NCBI GenBank assembly: GCA_963702765.1
Contig: CAVPEB010000075.1
Span: 60,921-124,920, forward strand
Length of the DNA stretch: 64,000 bases
Origin: DATMNR01 sp963702765
Lineage (GTDB): Bacteria; Chloroflexota; Ktedonobacteria; Ktedonobacterales; Ktedonobacteraceae
Reading direction: 5' to 3'
Positions 35,012 to 44,259 of this stretch are shown one piece after another (the first letter of the stretch is position 1; each line of letters opens with the position of its first letter). The notes beneath the pieces were generated by a model. That model ran no database searches. It worked only from the letters and a program-made list of their open reading frames with translations, and was not told the DNA's origin. The position numbers and the translations under genes are program-made.

Positions 35012-38000
35012 CTACACCGCATCCACGCTGATATCCTCTTCTTGTTCTTCTTCCTCTACTTCATCAACTATTCCCGGCTCTCTGATATCAATGGTCAGTT
35101 TGCCTTCCTCGGCGATCACCTTGACCTCGCCGCGCTCAGGGATATTTGCCAGCAAGATACGCAGGCTGAGAGGAACTGTCAGTAATTTCTCGATCACACG
35201 GCGCAGTGGCCGCGCCCCCTGTGTTTGACTAAAGCCTTCTTTACAGAGCAATTCTATGGCGCTATCATCGGCATTTAGAGTCAGCCCTTGTTCGAGGAGT
35301 CGCGCTCCTAGCTCATTCATCTGCAAGCGCGTGATAGCTCTTGCTTGTTCCTGACCCAGAGGCTGGAAGATGACAACTTCATCCACGCGATTAAGAAATT
35401 CTGGTCGGAAAGTCTGTCGCAAACGTTCCATCAACCGTTCGCGCTGCATCTCTTCCCCAGTAGCTTTCACATTGGCGCGAAAACCACTAGGCATCGAGCG
35501 TCCCAACATATCTGTTCCAACATTTGAAGTCATAATCCAGATGGCGTGTTGCGCGTCAACTGTATGGCCTTGAGCATCGGTCAAACGACCAGCATCAAAG
35601 ACCTGCAAAAAGAGATCAAACACCTCAGGGTGAGCTTTCTCAACCTCATCGAGCAACACAACACAATGCGGGCGACGACGCAACTTACCCGTCAGTTGAC
35701 CTTCCTGGTCGTGTCCGATATAACCGGGAGGAGCGCCTATCATACGCGAAACCGCATGCTTCTCCATATACTCTGACATATCCACGCGAATGAGCTGCTC
35801 ATCGGAGCCAAATACTTCAGCTGCTAAAGCACGCGCTAACTCGGTCTTCCCTACACCAGTCGGACCTAGAAAGAGAAAGACGCCAGCAGGACGATTGCGC
35901 GGTTTTAAACCAGCGCGCGCAACTTGTATGGCTTGCGCAACACGATTAACGGCTTCATCCTGACCAATGACACGTCTTTTAAGAAGAGCTTCGAGATTGA
36001 GTAAACGATCCCTTTCTTCGCGACCGGGCGCAAGGACCGGAATGCCTGTGCGATGCGAGATCACCTCCGCGATCATGGAAGGTGTAATTATCGGCTGTTC
36101 GACTAACTCGTCGTCATCATCCTCAAAAGACTCCAATTCATCCTCTGCCATGAAGACCCGCGCCTGTGAACATGCTTCATCCAATACGCTACAGGCCTTG
36201 TCGGGCAGGCGTAGATTCGGGAGATATTGCACAGACAGATGTACGGCTGCATGTAATGTCTCTTTGGTGATCGTAACATGATGGTGCTGCTCATACAATT
36301 CGCGCATACCAGTCAAGATCGCCAGTGCCTCTTCGGTCGAGGGTTCTTCGATCATGATGGGACGAAGACGACGCTCCATTGCAGCATCCTTCTCTATTGT
36401 GCGATACTCTTGCGGTGTTGTGGCGCCAATGCAGCGTAACCTTCCTCCAGCAAGCGCAGGCTTGAGTATTCCCGCCGCGTCAATACTACCATCAGCGGCA
36501 CGGCCTGTGCCTATCAGTAAATGCATCTCATCTATAAACAGGATGATATCGCCGCTACTCTCGGCCTCTTCCAGCACTTTCAATAGTCGTTCTTCAAACT
36601 CACCACGATATTTGGTACCCGCCACAAGCGAACTGGCTGAAAGCTCTATCAAACGCTTCCCTCGTAGTTCAGGCGTGACCTTACCATCGACAATACGCTG
36701 AGCCAGTCCAGCCACGATAGTTGTTTTACCAACACCAGAATCGCCAATCAAGATTGGATTATTACGATCCTTGAGCATCAAGGTCTGAATCAACAGCCGC
36801 ATTTCCTTCTCACGACCAATCAGCGGGGGAAGTTGCTTCTGGCTGGCCAGTTTCGTAAGATCTCGACCAAGGCGCTCAAGTACCGAATTTCCTCCTTTGA
36901 GGCCCGCTTCTGCGCCAATACCAACGGGCAGTTCCACCGCGGACGTGGCAGGATTAGTGCTGACCGAGGGTACAAGCTCAAGCAGAGCACGAGCATTACT
37001 CCCCAGGATCAACTCGATCAGTTGCGTAGGATTAATACCCATCTTGGTGAGAAGTTCATATGTAACACCATCTTTCTCACTAAGAACAGCCTGGGCTATA
37101 GCTCGCTCATCAATCATTGTCGAACCAGCGTTGAGAGCATTGCGCTCGGCCGTTTGCAAAATTTCTTTACAGCGGCGCGTGGGTAAAATTGGTGTATCAC
37201 TGGCAGCTTTACCCGAACCAAGAGCAAGTCGAACAACATCACGCACCTGTTTAGAAGAGAAGCTAAGAGTGCGCAATGCGTCCTGCGTACATCCTCCATC
37301 AAGTTTGGTAAGAGCTATGAACAGATGTGGTGTGCCAAGATAATCTTTATGCATTCTCCGAGCTTCCATCAGCGCAATAGCTAATACTTCCTGCAAAAAG
37401 CGGCGATCAAGCGCGTTCGAAGAAGAATACATTGGTTGGGACATCTGGTCATCATCAAAATCATCGAATGGAATTTCCATCGTTCGATCACGGCTTCCTG
37501 GTGAGCTTAATACCAGCGCAACTGTTGGATCTCCATAAAGAACGTAAGACATCCAGGCATAATCCTCTGTATGACGCTGAGCCATCAGTGAACGAGTGCG
37601 TTTCATAGCCTCGCCAAGCGATATTCCATCAGCCAATTCCTGGTAGAACAGTGTAGTAAATTCACGCGAACATTGAGCGCTTATAGGCCAGCGCAACGCA
37701 ACAACTGCTCCTGCTCCTGCTACTATGAGATTATCCGCGAGCAGATCCATTTCTTGAGCAGATAGGGCACCAACTTGCGTACTGTCAAAATAACTTAGAA
37801 AGACCAGGGGACGTTTTGAAAAAGACTGAAAAACTTGCGATGCAGTATTCGTATCTAAACGTGAACTACCAGCTAATGCCAGCACTGGTTCCCCAGCCTT
37901 TGCTGTCGTGGGGACAGGCCCTGCATAATGCAAAACCTGCGGGCTTTCGTTTTTGATGCTCATGCGCATCTCGAGCTGGTTAGCCTGCTGCCGATACAAT

Positions 38001-38620
38001 ATAATTCGTGAAACCGATTCTGGAAGAGTAGTACAAAGAGTGGCTACTTCTTCTTCAGCTAAAGAACGCTCGCTGGTAGGATTGATAAGAAATAAAACCG
38101 AAAGACCCTGTGTTTCGCGTCTCCCGATTTTGCGAGCTTTATGTAATGTTGTATCAACACTCATCCGCTCCGAGAGCGGAAGGCGATGGGTCGCGCTTGT
38201 CAGCGTATTGCCAGTGTGAACCTGGCGACCAATACTCAAACGCTGGCAAAGAAAATAATCAGGTGATGCTTTACTATCGTATAAAAGTTCCCATGGAATT
38301 TCAGGGGTATTGGCATTAATAAGGAGCGGTATCTCCAGTTGACGTAAAACTTCCTGGATGGCGGAAGGAACAAACGAATCAAAAAGTAGTCGACCTAGAA
38401 CATGAGCTGCATCATTGATTCCACTACGTTTTACCTGATTTCTATTTTCGGAAGGCTGTATGTATTGAGAGGTTGCAAGTAGAGCGCGGCGTAACCGTTC
38501 ACTTAGTTCAGGAGTGATCTCCGTCGTATACTCTTTAGTGCCACCCCCATCAGGTAGATCAAGACGAAAACGATATGCAGCATCCGTGCGAACAATAAGT
38601 AACTGAGCTAGCTGTTCCAT
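35012..38620 (-). CDS. CHAT domain fused to two-ring Clp ATPase
   Basis: A 1202-residue fusion. Residues about 1-370 form a CHAT (caspase-like) domain: IPWELLYD at 108-115, LHYAG with the catalytic-type His at 231, and LSYFDS at 275-280, where the usual Cys (LSACxT) is Phe. WMSYVLYGDPT near 356-366 is the standard CHAT end. After an acidic linker (380-395) comes a Clp N-domain (405-540), then D1 with Walker A GDSGVGKT (626-633) and Walker B ILFIDE, and D2 with GPTGVGKT (919-926) and VVLLDE. No long ClpB middle coiled-coil is present between D1 and D2. SGF at 1045-1047 lies where ClpC/ClpA carry the ClpP-docking loop. The tail is very acidic. It is probably an unfoldase with a regulatory, protease-dead CHAT sensor; function is inferred. 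Confidence 0.85.
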   Translation of the reverse strand: MEQLAQLLIVRTDAAYRFRLDLPDGGGTKEYTTEITPELSERLRRALLATSQYIQPSENRNQVKRSGINDAAHVLGRLLFDSFVPSAIQEVLRQLEIPLLINANTPEIPWELLYDSKASPDYFLCQRLSIGRQVHTGNTLTSATHRLPLSERMSVDTTLHKARKIGRRETQGLSVLFLINPTSERSLAEEEVATLCTTLPESVSRIILYRQQANQLEMRMSIKNESPQVLHYAGPVPTTAKAGEPVLALAGSSRLDTNTASQVFQSFSKRPLVFLSYFDSTQVGALSAQEMDLLADNLIVAGAGAVVALRWPISAQCSREFTTLFYQELADGISLGEAMKRTRSLMAQRHTEDYAWMSYVLYGDPTVALVLSSPGSRDRTMEIPFDDFDDDQMSQPMYSSSNALDRRFLQEVLAIALMEARRMHKDYLGTPHLFIALTKLDGGCTQDALRTLSFSSKQVRDVVRLALGSGKAASDTPILPTRRCKEILQTAERNALNAGSTMIDERAIAQAVLSEKDGVTYELLTKMGINPTQLIELILGSNARALLELVPSVSTNPATSAVELPVGIGAEAGLKGGNSVLERLGRDLTKLASQKQLPPLIGREKEMRLLIQTLMLKDRNNPILIGDSGVGKTTIVAGLAQRIVDGKVTPELRGKRLIELSASSLVAGTKYRGEFEERLLKVLEEAESSGDIILFIDEMHLLIGTGRAADGSIDAAGILKPALAGGRLRCIGATTPQEYRTIEKDAAMERRLRPIMIEEPSTEEALAILTGMRELYEQHHHVTITKETLHAAVHLSVQYLPNLRLPDKACSVLDEACSQARVFMAEDELESFEDDDDELVEQPIITPSMIAEVISHRTGIPVLAPGREERDRLLNLEALLKRRVIGQDEAVNRVAQAIQVARAGLKPRNRPAGVFLFLGPTGVGKTELARALAAEVFGSDEQLIRVDMSEYMEKHAVSRMIGAPPGYIGHDQEGQLTGKLRRRPHCVVLLDEVEKAHPEVFDLFLQVFDAGRLTDAQGHTVDAQHAIWIMTSNVGTDMLGRSMPSGFRANVKATGEEMQRERLMERLRQTFRPEFLNRVDEVVIFQPLGQEQARAITRLQMNELGARLLEQGLTLNADDSAIELLCKEGFSQTQGARPLRRVIEKLLTVPLSLRILLANIPERGEVKVIAEEGKLTIDIREPGIVDEVEEEEQEEDISVDAV

Positions 38621-38993
38621 ATACTATTATTTCCTTCATGCCCTGATTCCACAACTTTCTACTTTAATCGACTTGCCTGACCCTTAGGATGTCTCTTTTG
38701 AAATTGGCTAGAATGCGCCAGTTGACTATTAAGCTTTCTCGAGACTCTTATATAGGTGGGTAGGCATCGCTCTCCCGGGGTAAACATGTTTGATTTGATC
38801 TTTACAATAACTACTCAAGAAGCGTTAATAGCAAAAGCAGTATACGTGTCAGGATATGTGGGTGTCAATAGTACTACGCCCCATTAGGATATCTAAATAC
38901 AGGCATTCAATCAACCCGTACACAGTCCCTGTCATTGCATATAGACGAACAAGAAGATCCTTTTAGCATAGCATTATTACCTGAATGAAGGTG
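38621..38993. other. Intergenic region upstream of CHAT-Clp gene
   Basis: About 370 bases, AT-rich, between the leftward CHAT-Clp gene and the leftward TMEM175-like gene. It must hold the CHAT-Clp promoter. No ORF, heat-shock inverted repeat (CIRCE) or other recognised operator was found by eye. Confidence 0.4.
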
Positions 38994-39638
38994 TCATGAA
39001 TTTTGAACGATGCCTGCAAGACGAGGAGGGATAGCGAAGAACAAAGCTAGAAGTAAATTGAAGATAATACTTGCGGGCACAGATATGAAGGCCAGAGCAA
39101 AGGCAATTAAATAAAGAAGCGGTCCACCTAAGTACTGTCGACTGATCGACGCCACAGCACGTGCATCTGCATTCTTACCTATGAGTCGATTGTGATATGA
39201 GGCGTAGCGCCAGAGAAGATTAAAGCAGACAGCAAGAAGGACCATTGTCCCACTGTACAAAAGCGCAGCATCGTGCATGTCAGGGCTTACAGCATACTGC
39301 TGTGCCAGTAACGCCGTGGGATAGGGAATAAAGACAATCACAAGCAAGAGCAGAAGATTTAAAAGCATCAAACCAGTATCTGTACGCTGAATGTAACTAA
39401 AAAGTCTGTGGTGATTGATCCACATAATGCCAATGGTTGCAAAGCTAGTGACAAAGGCGATCAACGCGGGCAATTGTCCTTGTAGAGAAAGCCAAAAGTT
39501 CCCATTGGGCTTTAGCGCATCATCTGGAAGTATTTTTATATTCAAGACGAGTAAAGTAATCGCAACGGCAAACACGCCATCGCTAAATGCTTCCAGCCGA
39601 CCAGTTTCTTTATCTTCCATGCGCTTGTCCTCACCCAT
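38994..39638 (-). CDS. TMEM175-like potassium channel (DUF1211)
   Basis: A 214-residue membrane protein with six helices. Helix 1 carries the selectivity motif EAFSDGVFAVAITLLVL, and the following helices include LPALIAFVTSFATIGIMWIN, HHRLFSYIQRTD and IVFIPYPTALL. Bacterial TMEM175 proteins form tetrameric K+ channels of this length. The start at 39638 has an in-frame second Met at residue 7, which may be the real start. No partner gene is adjacent. Confidence 0.85.
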   Translation of the reverse strand: MGEDKRMEDKETGRLEAFSDGVFAVAITLLVLNIKILPDDALKPNGNFWLSLQGQLPALIAFVTSFATIGIMWINHHRLFSYIQRTDTGLMLLNLLLLLVIVFIPYPTALLAQQYAVSPDMHDAALLYSGTMVLLAVCFNLLWRYASYHNRLIGKNADARAVASISRQYLGGPLLYLIAFALAFISVPASIIFNLLLALFFAIPPRLAGIVQNS

Positions 39639-39773
39639 TTTTATACACCACAGGGTATCAGTTTACACAGTAGATGAGAAGATAACAATGTCAATATGAA
39701 CAGGTGATACCTGTAGAGATAGGTAGACTCTAAATGTGGTAGTTATAACGTTGCTGTAACAGGAGAGCAGTTT

Positions 39774-40085
39774 TTACATTTTTTGGTTTGTCAAGTACCC
39801 AAGAAACCACCTCACGCTCAGCCGATCAGTCGCATGCCACATCAGTTGCCGTTCTGAGCGTATCCCTTCGAAAAACATCACGAGTTGCAACTTGAAAAAC
39901 ACGACTGGATCAATCGAGGGACGACCGCCGTGTGCATAGGTCTTCTCAACGAATACGCGCACAAAGGAGAGATCAAGGGTGCGCTCTAAATGCCGATAGA
40001 AGTGGTCTTGTGGGACTAACTCTTCCAATGAAACATTGACGCGTGGGGCAAAGCTCCGCTCTCTCTTTCCCATCATGACGATCAC
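39774..40085 (-). pseudogene. Truncated IS1182-type transposase (N-terminal part only)
   Basis: A 103-residue open frame equal to the N-terminal DUF772 region of IS1182/IS5-like transposases, with LVPQDHFYRHLERTLDLSFV, GGRPSIDPVVFFKLQLV and FEGIRSERQLMW. The frame stops after FLGYLTNQ, where the catalytic DDE domain should begin. No terminal inverted repeats or target duplication were found. It is a remnant of a past insertion and lies between an ion-channel gene and a hydrolase gene. Confidence 0.82.
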
Positions 40086-40137
40086 CTCTTTCGCTTACAC
40101 CAGAGCCAATTGGCGTAGACGGTTCTTTGTCAAACAC

Positions 40138-40980
40138 TCACCGCAAGAACTCGGCTATGACCTTGGTGACTTCTTCGCGTTCAGCCTGATAAACGGCATG
40201 TCTTGAATGCTCTAAGACATGCAACTGCGCATGAGGTATTTCCTCGGCCATCTGCTGCGCCTCTCTGAATGGACAGACCCAGTCGTAGCGACCATGCAGA
40301 ACCAATGTAGGGGTAGTGATGCTGTCTAACTGAGATCGCACATCATATTCTTTGTCCAGTTTCGCCTGCATATAGGGACCAATTTCCTCATTCAAGATCG
40401 TTTTGCTAAAGAGATTACTCAGGTACTCTGGTTTGAAATCGGGCCAATACTGGGGGAATACCTCTTCCTCAAAGCGGCGCATCTCCTCTTCACTGGCTTG
40501 CCCTGCCATTTCCTTGGCAGCAATCTCACGCACTTCCTTGCCAGCTAGCTGTTCCAGGGCATCTAAATCGTAGCCACGTGCAGCCGGCACGGTAGAAAAA
40601 AGAATGAGGCCCCCAAGTAAATCAGGGTGACGCAAGACCAAGCTCAAGGCAACAAATCCCCCAAAAGAATGTCCTAACACCACCGGCTTCTCGATACCTA
40701 ACTCGGCACAAAAGTCGGCAATATCATCCGCCATAATGCCCACTTGATAGTACTCATTGCTCTGACGTGCTGAACGTCCTTGACTCCGCAGATCCACATA
40801 GATGACCTGGGCAACTTCCCCCAATGGATCGAGATCTTGACGCAGGTATGAATGATCAAACCCTGGGCCACCATGTAAAGCAATCAGTGTTGGTTTGGGC
40901 TTCATTGCTTCTTCTGTGGGTTGCAAACAACTGCCAACCACATCGAAAAAGAGGTGTGTACCGTTGACCTTCAGATACAT
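40138..40980 (-). CDS. Alpha/beta hydrolase (proline-iminopeptidase-like)
   Basis: A 280-residue alpha/beta hydrolase. The oxyanion motif ALHGGPGFDHSY is followed by YVDLRSQGRS, the nucleophile elbow VLGHSFGGFVAL (Ser), an acid in LHGRYDWVCP and a His in EHSRHAVYQ, so the triad is complete. A helical cap lies around residues 140-200. The start has AAGGAG 9 bases upstream. That Shine-Dalgarno can pair with the adjacent CTCCT (40981-40993) in a small hairpin. The substrate is uncertain: proline iminopeptidases, epoxide hydrolases and lactonases share this plan. Confidence 0.85.
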   Translation of the reverse strand: MYLKVNGTHLFFDVVGSCLQPTEEAMKPKPTLIALHGGPGFDHSYLRQDLDPLGEVAQVIYVDLRSQGRSARQSNEYYQVGIMADDIADFCAELGIEKPVVLGHSFGGFVALSLVLRHPDLLGGLILFSTVPAARGYDLDALEQLAGKEVREIAAKEMAGQASEEEMRRFEEEVFPQYWPDFKPEYLSNLFSKTILNEEIGPYMQAKLDKEYDVRSQLDSITTPTLVLHGRYDWVCPFREAQQMAEEIPHAQLHVLEHSRHAVYQAEREEVTKVIAEFLR

Positions 40981-41376
40981 AGGAGGTGCTCCTTTCTCGA
41001 TTGAGAGATCCGAACTACCAGGTGTTGTCTATGAAAGGGAGGGACATGATGAGTTACTGCGGATCATTGTACCACACAGCTTGATTAGCTTTAAGACAAG
41101 CACTTTGTGATCAGAGACGGGAAGAAAGAGTCTCAGCCATTCAAACTTTTTCAACAGGCTGGCACAAATCACGACACCAGCCTCAAACCGTACATTCGCC
41201 TACCAAAAACCCCTTGCAAAATACCCTATAGCAAAATTCAGTAGGCATGGCAAAACCAACATCCGAAAACTGACTTATAGTGCTGTGGGACTTTCTCATT
41301 ATTTGTGGCACAACAGAAACTTCATGAGGTGATTATGAGGTAACATAGCATACATTGGCGTAAAGAGGAGTAGAAC
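40981..41376. other. Intergenic region, no gene recognised
   Basis: About 400 bases of noncoding-looking sequence between the leftward alpha/beta hydrolase and a short rightward frame. The stretch near 41140 (TTTTTCAACAGGCTGG) resembles ends of some insertion sequences, but no matching inverted partner was found. Confidence 0.3.
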
Positions 41377-41475
41377 ATGGTTGATACTCATTCTTTCTCA
41401 CGACGTATCACCTTTACCACGAACATGAATTATGAGGAGCGGTTCGTTCAGTCTCTTTCAAGAGGGAATTGCTGA
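41377..41475 (+). CDS. Possible 32-residue peptide
   Basis: A short frame starting MVDTHSFSRRITF with GAGGAG 7 bases upstream of the ATG. It is included only because of its ribosome site. No domain or homologue is recognised, and it could be a remnant or chance frame. Confidence 0.2.
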   Translation: MVDTHSFSRRITFTTNMNYEERFVQSLSRGNC

Positions 41476-41570
41476 AAGATATCACCAACTCCCTCTGGTT
41501 GACCGCAACTGCTCCCGCTGTCTCACAAAAGAGAACCTGCTCTCACTTGCGAGAGGGCGAGAGAACTAAC

Positions 41571-41738
41571 CTACACGCTACGATTACGTCTTCCAACAAT
41601 GAGGTTATACGCCAGGACAATGACTGCAATAACGAGGAGGAGATGAATGAGTGGGGATGCGATATGGAAGGCAAGCCAACCGAGTAACCAGAGCACGACG
41701 AGAACCACGACAATGACCCAAAGAATAGTTCCTATCAT
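41571..41738 (-). CDS. Lmo0937-family small membrane protein
   Basis: A 55-residue protein. It starts MIGTILWVIVVVLVVLWLLG, has a first membrane helix, the short turn HIASPLIH, a second helix (LLLVIAVIVLAYNLIVG) and a basic end RRNRSV. This is the standard layout of the Lmo0937 family of small stress-associated membrane proteins. AAGGAG lies 10 bases upstream of the ATG at 41738. Its role is unknown; members are often induced by stress sigma factors. Confidence 0.8.
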   Translation of the reverse strand: MIGTILWVIVVVLVVLWLLGWLAFHIASPLIHLLLVIAVIVLAYNLIVGRRNRSV

Positions 41739-41864
41739 AACAAGTACTCCTTTCAGCGATACATGAGAGCATGTAGGGAGACATTCCCTACGAGGGAAGA
41801 AATAGTCCCTCCCCTAGCATTATAACGAAACATCTGCTCAATTGGTATATAGCACCGCTACCCC

Positions 41865-42179
41865 TTACCGTCTTGCGCGTCTCCAAACAGAACTGATAAT
41901 CGACTTGCCGGCTACCCGATCTGCAAAAAACCAGATGCCAAGCTCATACCCGTTGTACTTGCGTACCATCATGTTATTTTTCACTATCGAGCCATGATAA
42001 TACACATTAAGCGTGTCTGCTTCCGATAATCCCCACTGTTTCATTTTTGCTTGCGCGTTTTTGGTAAAGGAAACTTCCCCACTTCGAGGACTGGCAGTTG
42101 TGTGTACCGGATGTCCACTGCCTTTTATTTGCTGTACAGCTTTCCCGATTGTTTTTTGCAATTCTTCGTACCAGCCCAT
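41865..42179 (-). CDS. Small protein, DUF4258-like
   Basis: A 104-residue protein. Residues 35-100 (FTKNAQAKMKQWGLSEADTL, NVYYHGSIVK, ELGIWFFADR, SIISSVWRRA) resemble the DUF4258 layout: HxxxRMxxRxIxxxDI followed by four strands ending in a basic tail. That fold is related to RelE/BrnT-type RNases, but no antitoxin gene is next to it, so toxin function is not claimed. It is divergent from the VOC gene with only 58 bases between them. Confidence 0.5.
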   Translation of the reverse strand: MGWYEELQKTIGKAVQQIKGSGHPVHTTASPRSGEVSFTKNAQAKMKQWGLSEADTLNVYYHGSIVKNNMMVRKYNGYELGIWFFADRVAGKSIISSVWRRARR

Positions 42180-42237
42180 ACCAGACGAGTATAGAACTGA
42201 CTTCCCTCTTAATCAAGAATGTTGTATAGTGACTATC

Positions 42238-42669
42238 ATGGAAACACACATCTCTGTTATTACAGTAGCAGTCACTGATTTAGAGAAATCACTGGCCTTT
42301 TATCGTGATGGCTTGGGTTTGCCAACGAAAGGGATTATTGGTACTGAGTTCACGGGCGATGAAACGCATCCAGCAGGAGCACTTGTGATGTTTGAACTGC
42401 AACATGGACTCATTCTTGCCCTGTATCCTCGCTCAGAACTAGCGAAAGATGCCAACCAGTCAGTTGGAGTTTCAAGTTCCACAGAATTCAGTCTTGGTCA
42501 TATCGTGAACAGCAAACAAGAAGTCGATGCACTCATACAACGAGCAAAAGCTGCTGGTGCAATTGTGACTGACGAACCGCATGATCGCCCATGGGGTATC
42601 TACTCAGGGTACTTTCAAGATATCGATGGTCACCTCTGGGAAGTTATTTGGAACCCCAACGTGGGCTAG
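42238..42669 (+). CDS. VOC-family (glyoxalase/bleomycin-resistance-like) protein
   Basis: A 143-residue protein with two beta-alpha-beta-beta-beta modules. ISVITVAVTDLEKSLAFYRD is module 1, and WGIYSGYFQDIDGHLWEVIW is module 2. Metal-ligand candidates are the early His (ETHIS) and the late Glu (LWEVIW). The ATG at 42238 is the family start; longer frames upstream are not conserved. VOC proteins include lyases, dioxygenases and drug-binding proteins, and the activity cannot be told here. Confidence 0.85.
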   Translation: METHISVITVAVTDLEKSLAFYRDGLGLPTKGIIGTEFTGDETHPAGALVMFELQHGLILALYPRSELAKDANQSVGVSSSTEFSLGHIVNSKQEVDALIQRAKAAGAIVTDEPHDRPWGIYSGYFQDIDGHLWEVIWNPNVG

Positions 42670-42734
42670 TAGCAACGTTCCTGCAACCAGATGCCACAAA
42701 GAAACGCTGGCGCGTTTGATACACCACACACCTG

Positions 42735-42923
42735 TTATAGTGTCTTCCCTTTCTCATAAACCGTGATACTCGTGCGTTTGGAACGTGCTAATACCTCAAT
42801 AGAGGTCACATAAAAATGGTTGATGATTGCTGACTGACCGTTTTCTAATGCAATGGTGTGTTGTTGAAACGTTCCGCGCATCACTGCTCTATCGCCTGGA
42901 CGATGACGACAACTTTGCGCCAT
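42735..42923 (-). CDS. Unrecognised small protein, possibly 3' part of a frameshifted gene
   Basis: A 62-residue frame whose second half (GTFQQHTIALENGQSAIINH, FYVTSIEVLARS, SITVYEKGKTL) reads like a small beta-rich domain. Upstream on the same strand, another frame (about 42990-42915) reads MRVKAMQIWRKVVVIVQ and could be joined to PGDRAVMRGTFQQ by one base. No family is recognised. It may be a real gene with a frameshift or a chance frame. Confidence 0.3.
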   Translation of the reverse strand: MAQSCRHRPGDRAVMRGTFQQHTIALENGQSAIINHFYVTSIEVLARSKRTSITVYEKGKTL

Positions 42924-43168
42924 ATCTGCATTGCCTTGACACGCATGTGCCTCAAAATCCCCCTTCTACTCTGGATGCAGGAGATCAGGCTCAACATGAA
43001 TGGTGCAATGCCATTCATTCCCCCTTACAAGTTTTCTGAATTTTAAGGCAGTTGTGATAATGCAGTTGGTTTCTTCATCTTCCCTGCAAACTACATCTCC
43101 AGTTGTATAGAGTATCGGTGTATACTGTCGTGAAAGCGATATCAAGAGGAATACGGAAAGGATTACCC

Positions 43169-44152
43169 GTGCAAATAACAATTGCCTTACTTCAAATGAC
43201 TTCTTTCGGTAATGATCAGCAACTTAACCTATCAAAAGGTGAAGCTTTTTGTCGGCGTGCATACGAAATGAGGGCAGATATCGCGCTCTTCCCTGAGATG
43301 TGGAATATAGGTTACACACCCTATCTCCCGAAAGAGCTAGATGTGTGCGACTTGTGGAGAAATCCCGAGCAATGGCAAGATGGAGCCATCTCAAATTATT
43401 TAGCTTGGCAAAGCGAAAGAGAACAATGGCAATCTCAGGCGATCACACAAGATAGCCAGTTTATTACCCATTACCGCGAGCTTGCTAAAGAACTACACAT
43501 GGCTATCGCAATTACATATCTTGAAAAGTGGCATGGCGCTCCACGCAACACTGTTTCTCTGATTGACCGTCATGGTGAAATTATCTTAACGTATGCCAAG
43601 ATTCATACTTGCGATTTCGGAGCAATGGAAGCAGCCTGTACACCAGGTGATGACTTTTATGTGTGTGGGCTTGATACCAGGGAGGGAGAAGTAAAGATCG
43701 GCGTGATGATCTGTTTCGACCGCGAATTTCCCGAAAGCGCCAGGATTTTGATGTTGAAAGGAGCAGAACTTATTCTAACGCCTAATTCCTGCACGATGGA
43801 AGTAAATCGTATTGGCCAGTTTCGCGCTCGTGCGTATGAAAATATGGTTGGTGTAGCATTAGCAAATTATGCTGCACCACAAGAAAATGGACATTCAGTA
43901 GCATTTGATCCTTTCGCTTTTGATACACAAGGCAATCCCCGCGATACGCTCGTTATAGAAGCAGGGGAAAATGAAGGCTTGTATCTTGCGACCTTTGATA
44001 TCGATTTACTACGTACATATCGAGAACGCGAAGTATGGGGAAATGCCTTCAGAAAGCCACTTCGTTATAGCCCGCTAACATCGCTTGACGTGGAGAAACC
44101 TTTCATCAGAACGAACGACAAAGGTGAAGCATATGATCGAACTTCGAGGTAA
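43169..44152 (+). CDS. Carbon-nitrogen hydrolase (nitrilase superfamily)
   Basis: A 327-residue single-domain member with a complete catalytic triad: Glu in ALFPEMWNIGY, Lys in YAKIHTCDFG and Cys in VMICFDREFPESAR. FRARAYENMVGVALANYA is the usual segment near the second conserved Glu. The start is GTG at 43169, with GGAAAGGA 6 bases upstream; the frame extends to 43103 but the added residues are not conserved. It is distinct from the tandem protein at 9940. The substrate (an amide, nitrile or carbamoyl amine) is not predictable. Confidence 0.87.
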   Translation: MQITIALLQMTSFGNDQQLNLSKGEAFCRRAYEMRADIALFPEMWNIGYTPYLPKELDVCDLWRNPEQWQDGAISNYLAWQSEREQWQSQAITQDSQFITHYRELAKELHMAIAITYLEKWHGAPRNTVSLIDRHGEIILTYAKIHTCDFGAMEAACTPGDDFYVCGLDTREGEVKIGVMICFDREFPESARILMLKGAELILTPNSCTMEVNRIGQFRARAYENMVGVALANYAAPQENGHSVAFDPFAFDTQGNPRDTLVIEAGENEGLYLATFDIDLLRTYREREVWGNAFRKPLRYSPLTSLDVEKPFIRTNDKGEAYDRTSR

Positions 44153-44259
44153 GCTACCTTTGAAATAAAGAGGTCTCCCCACATTGCGCATCTTTGGAAT
44201 CAGTGTCTATAGCTAACAAGAACAATCTGAAACAGGATTGCCATAAAGAAAGAGGCAAT

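Noticed and set aside
35012..38620. Defence operon built around CHAT
   Set aside because: No partner typical of CHAT defence (gasdermin, TPR-effector, nuclease, restriction gene) lies on either side. A housekeeping or stress role is as likely.
39774..40137. Active insertion sequence
   Set aside because: Only the N-terminal third of the transposase is present, with no catalytic domain and no terminal inverted repeats.
41865..42179. Toxin of a toxin-antitoxin pair
   Set aside because: The DUF4258-like fold is suggestive, but no small antitoxin gene overlaps or adjoins it.
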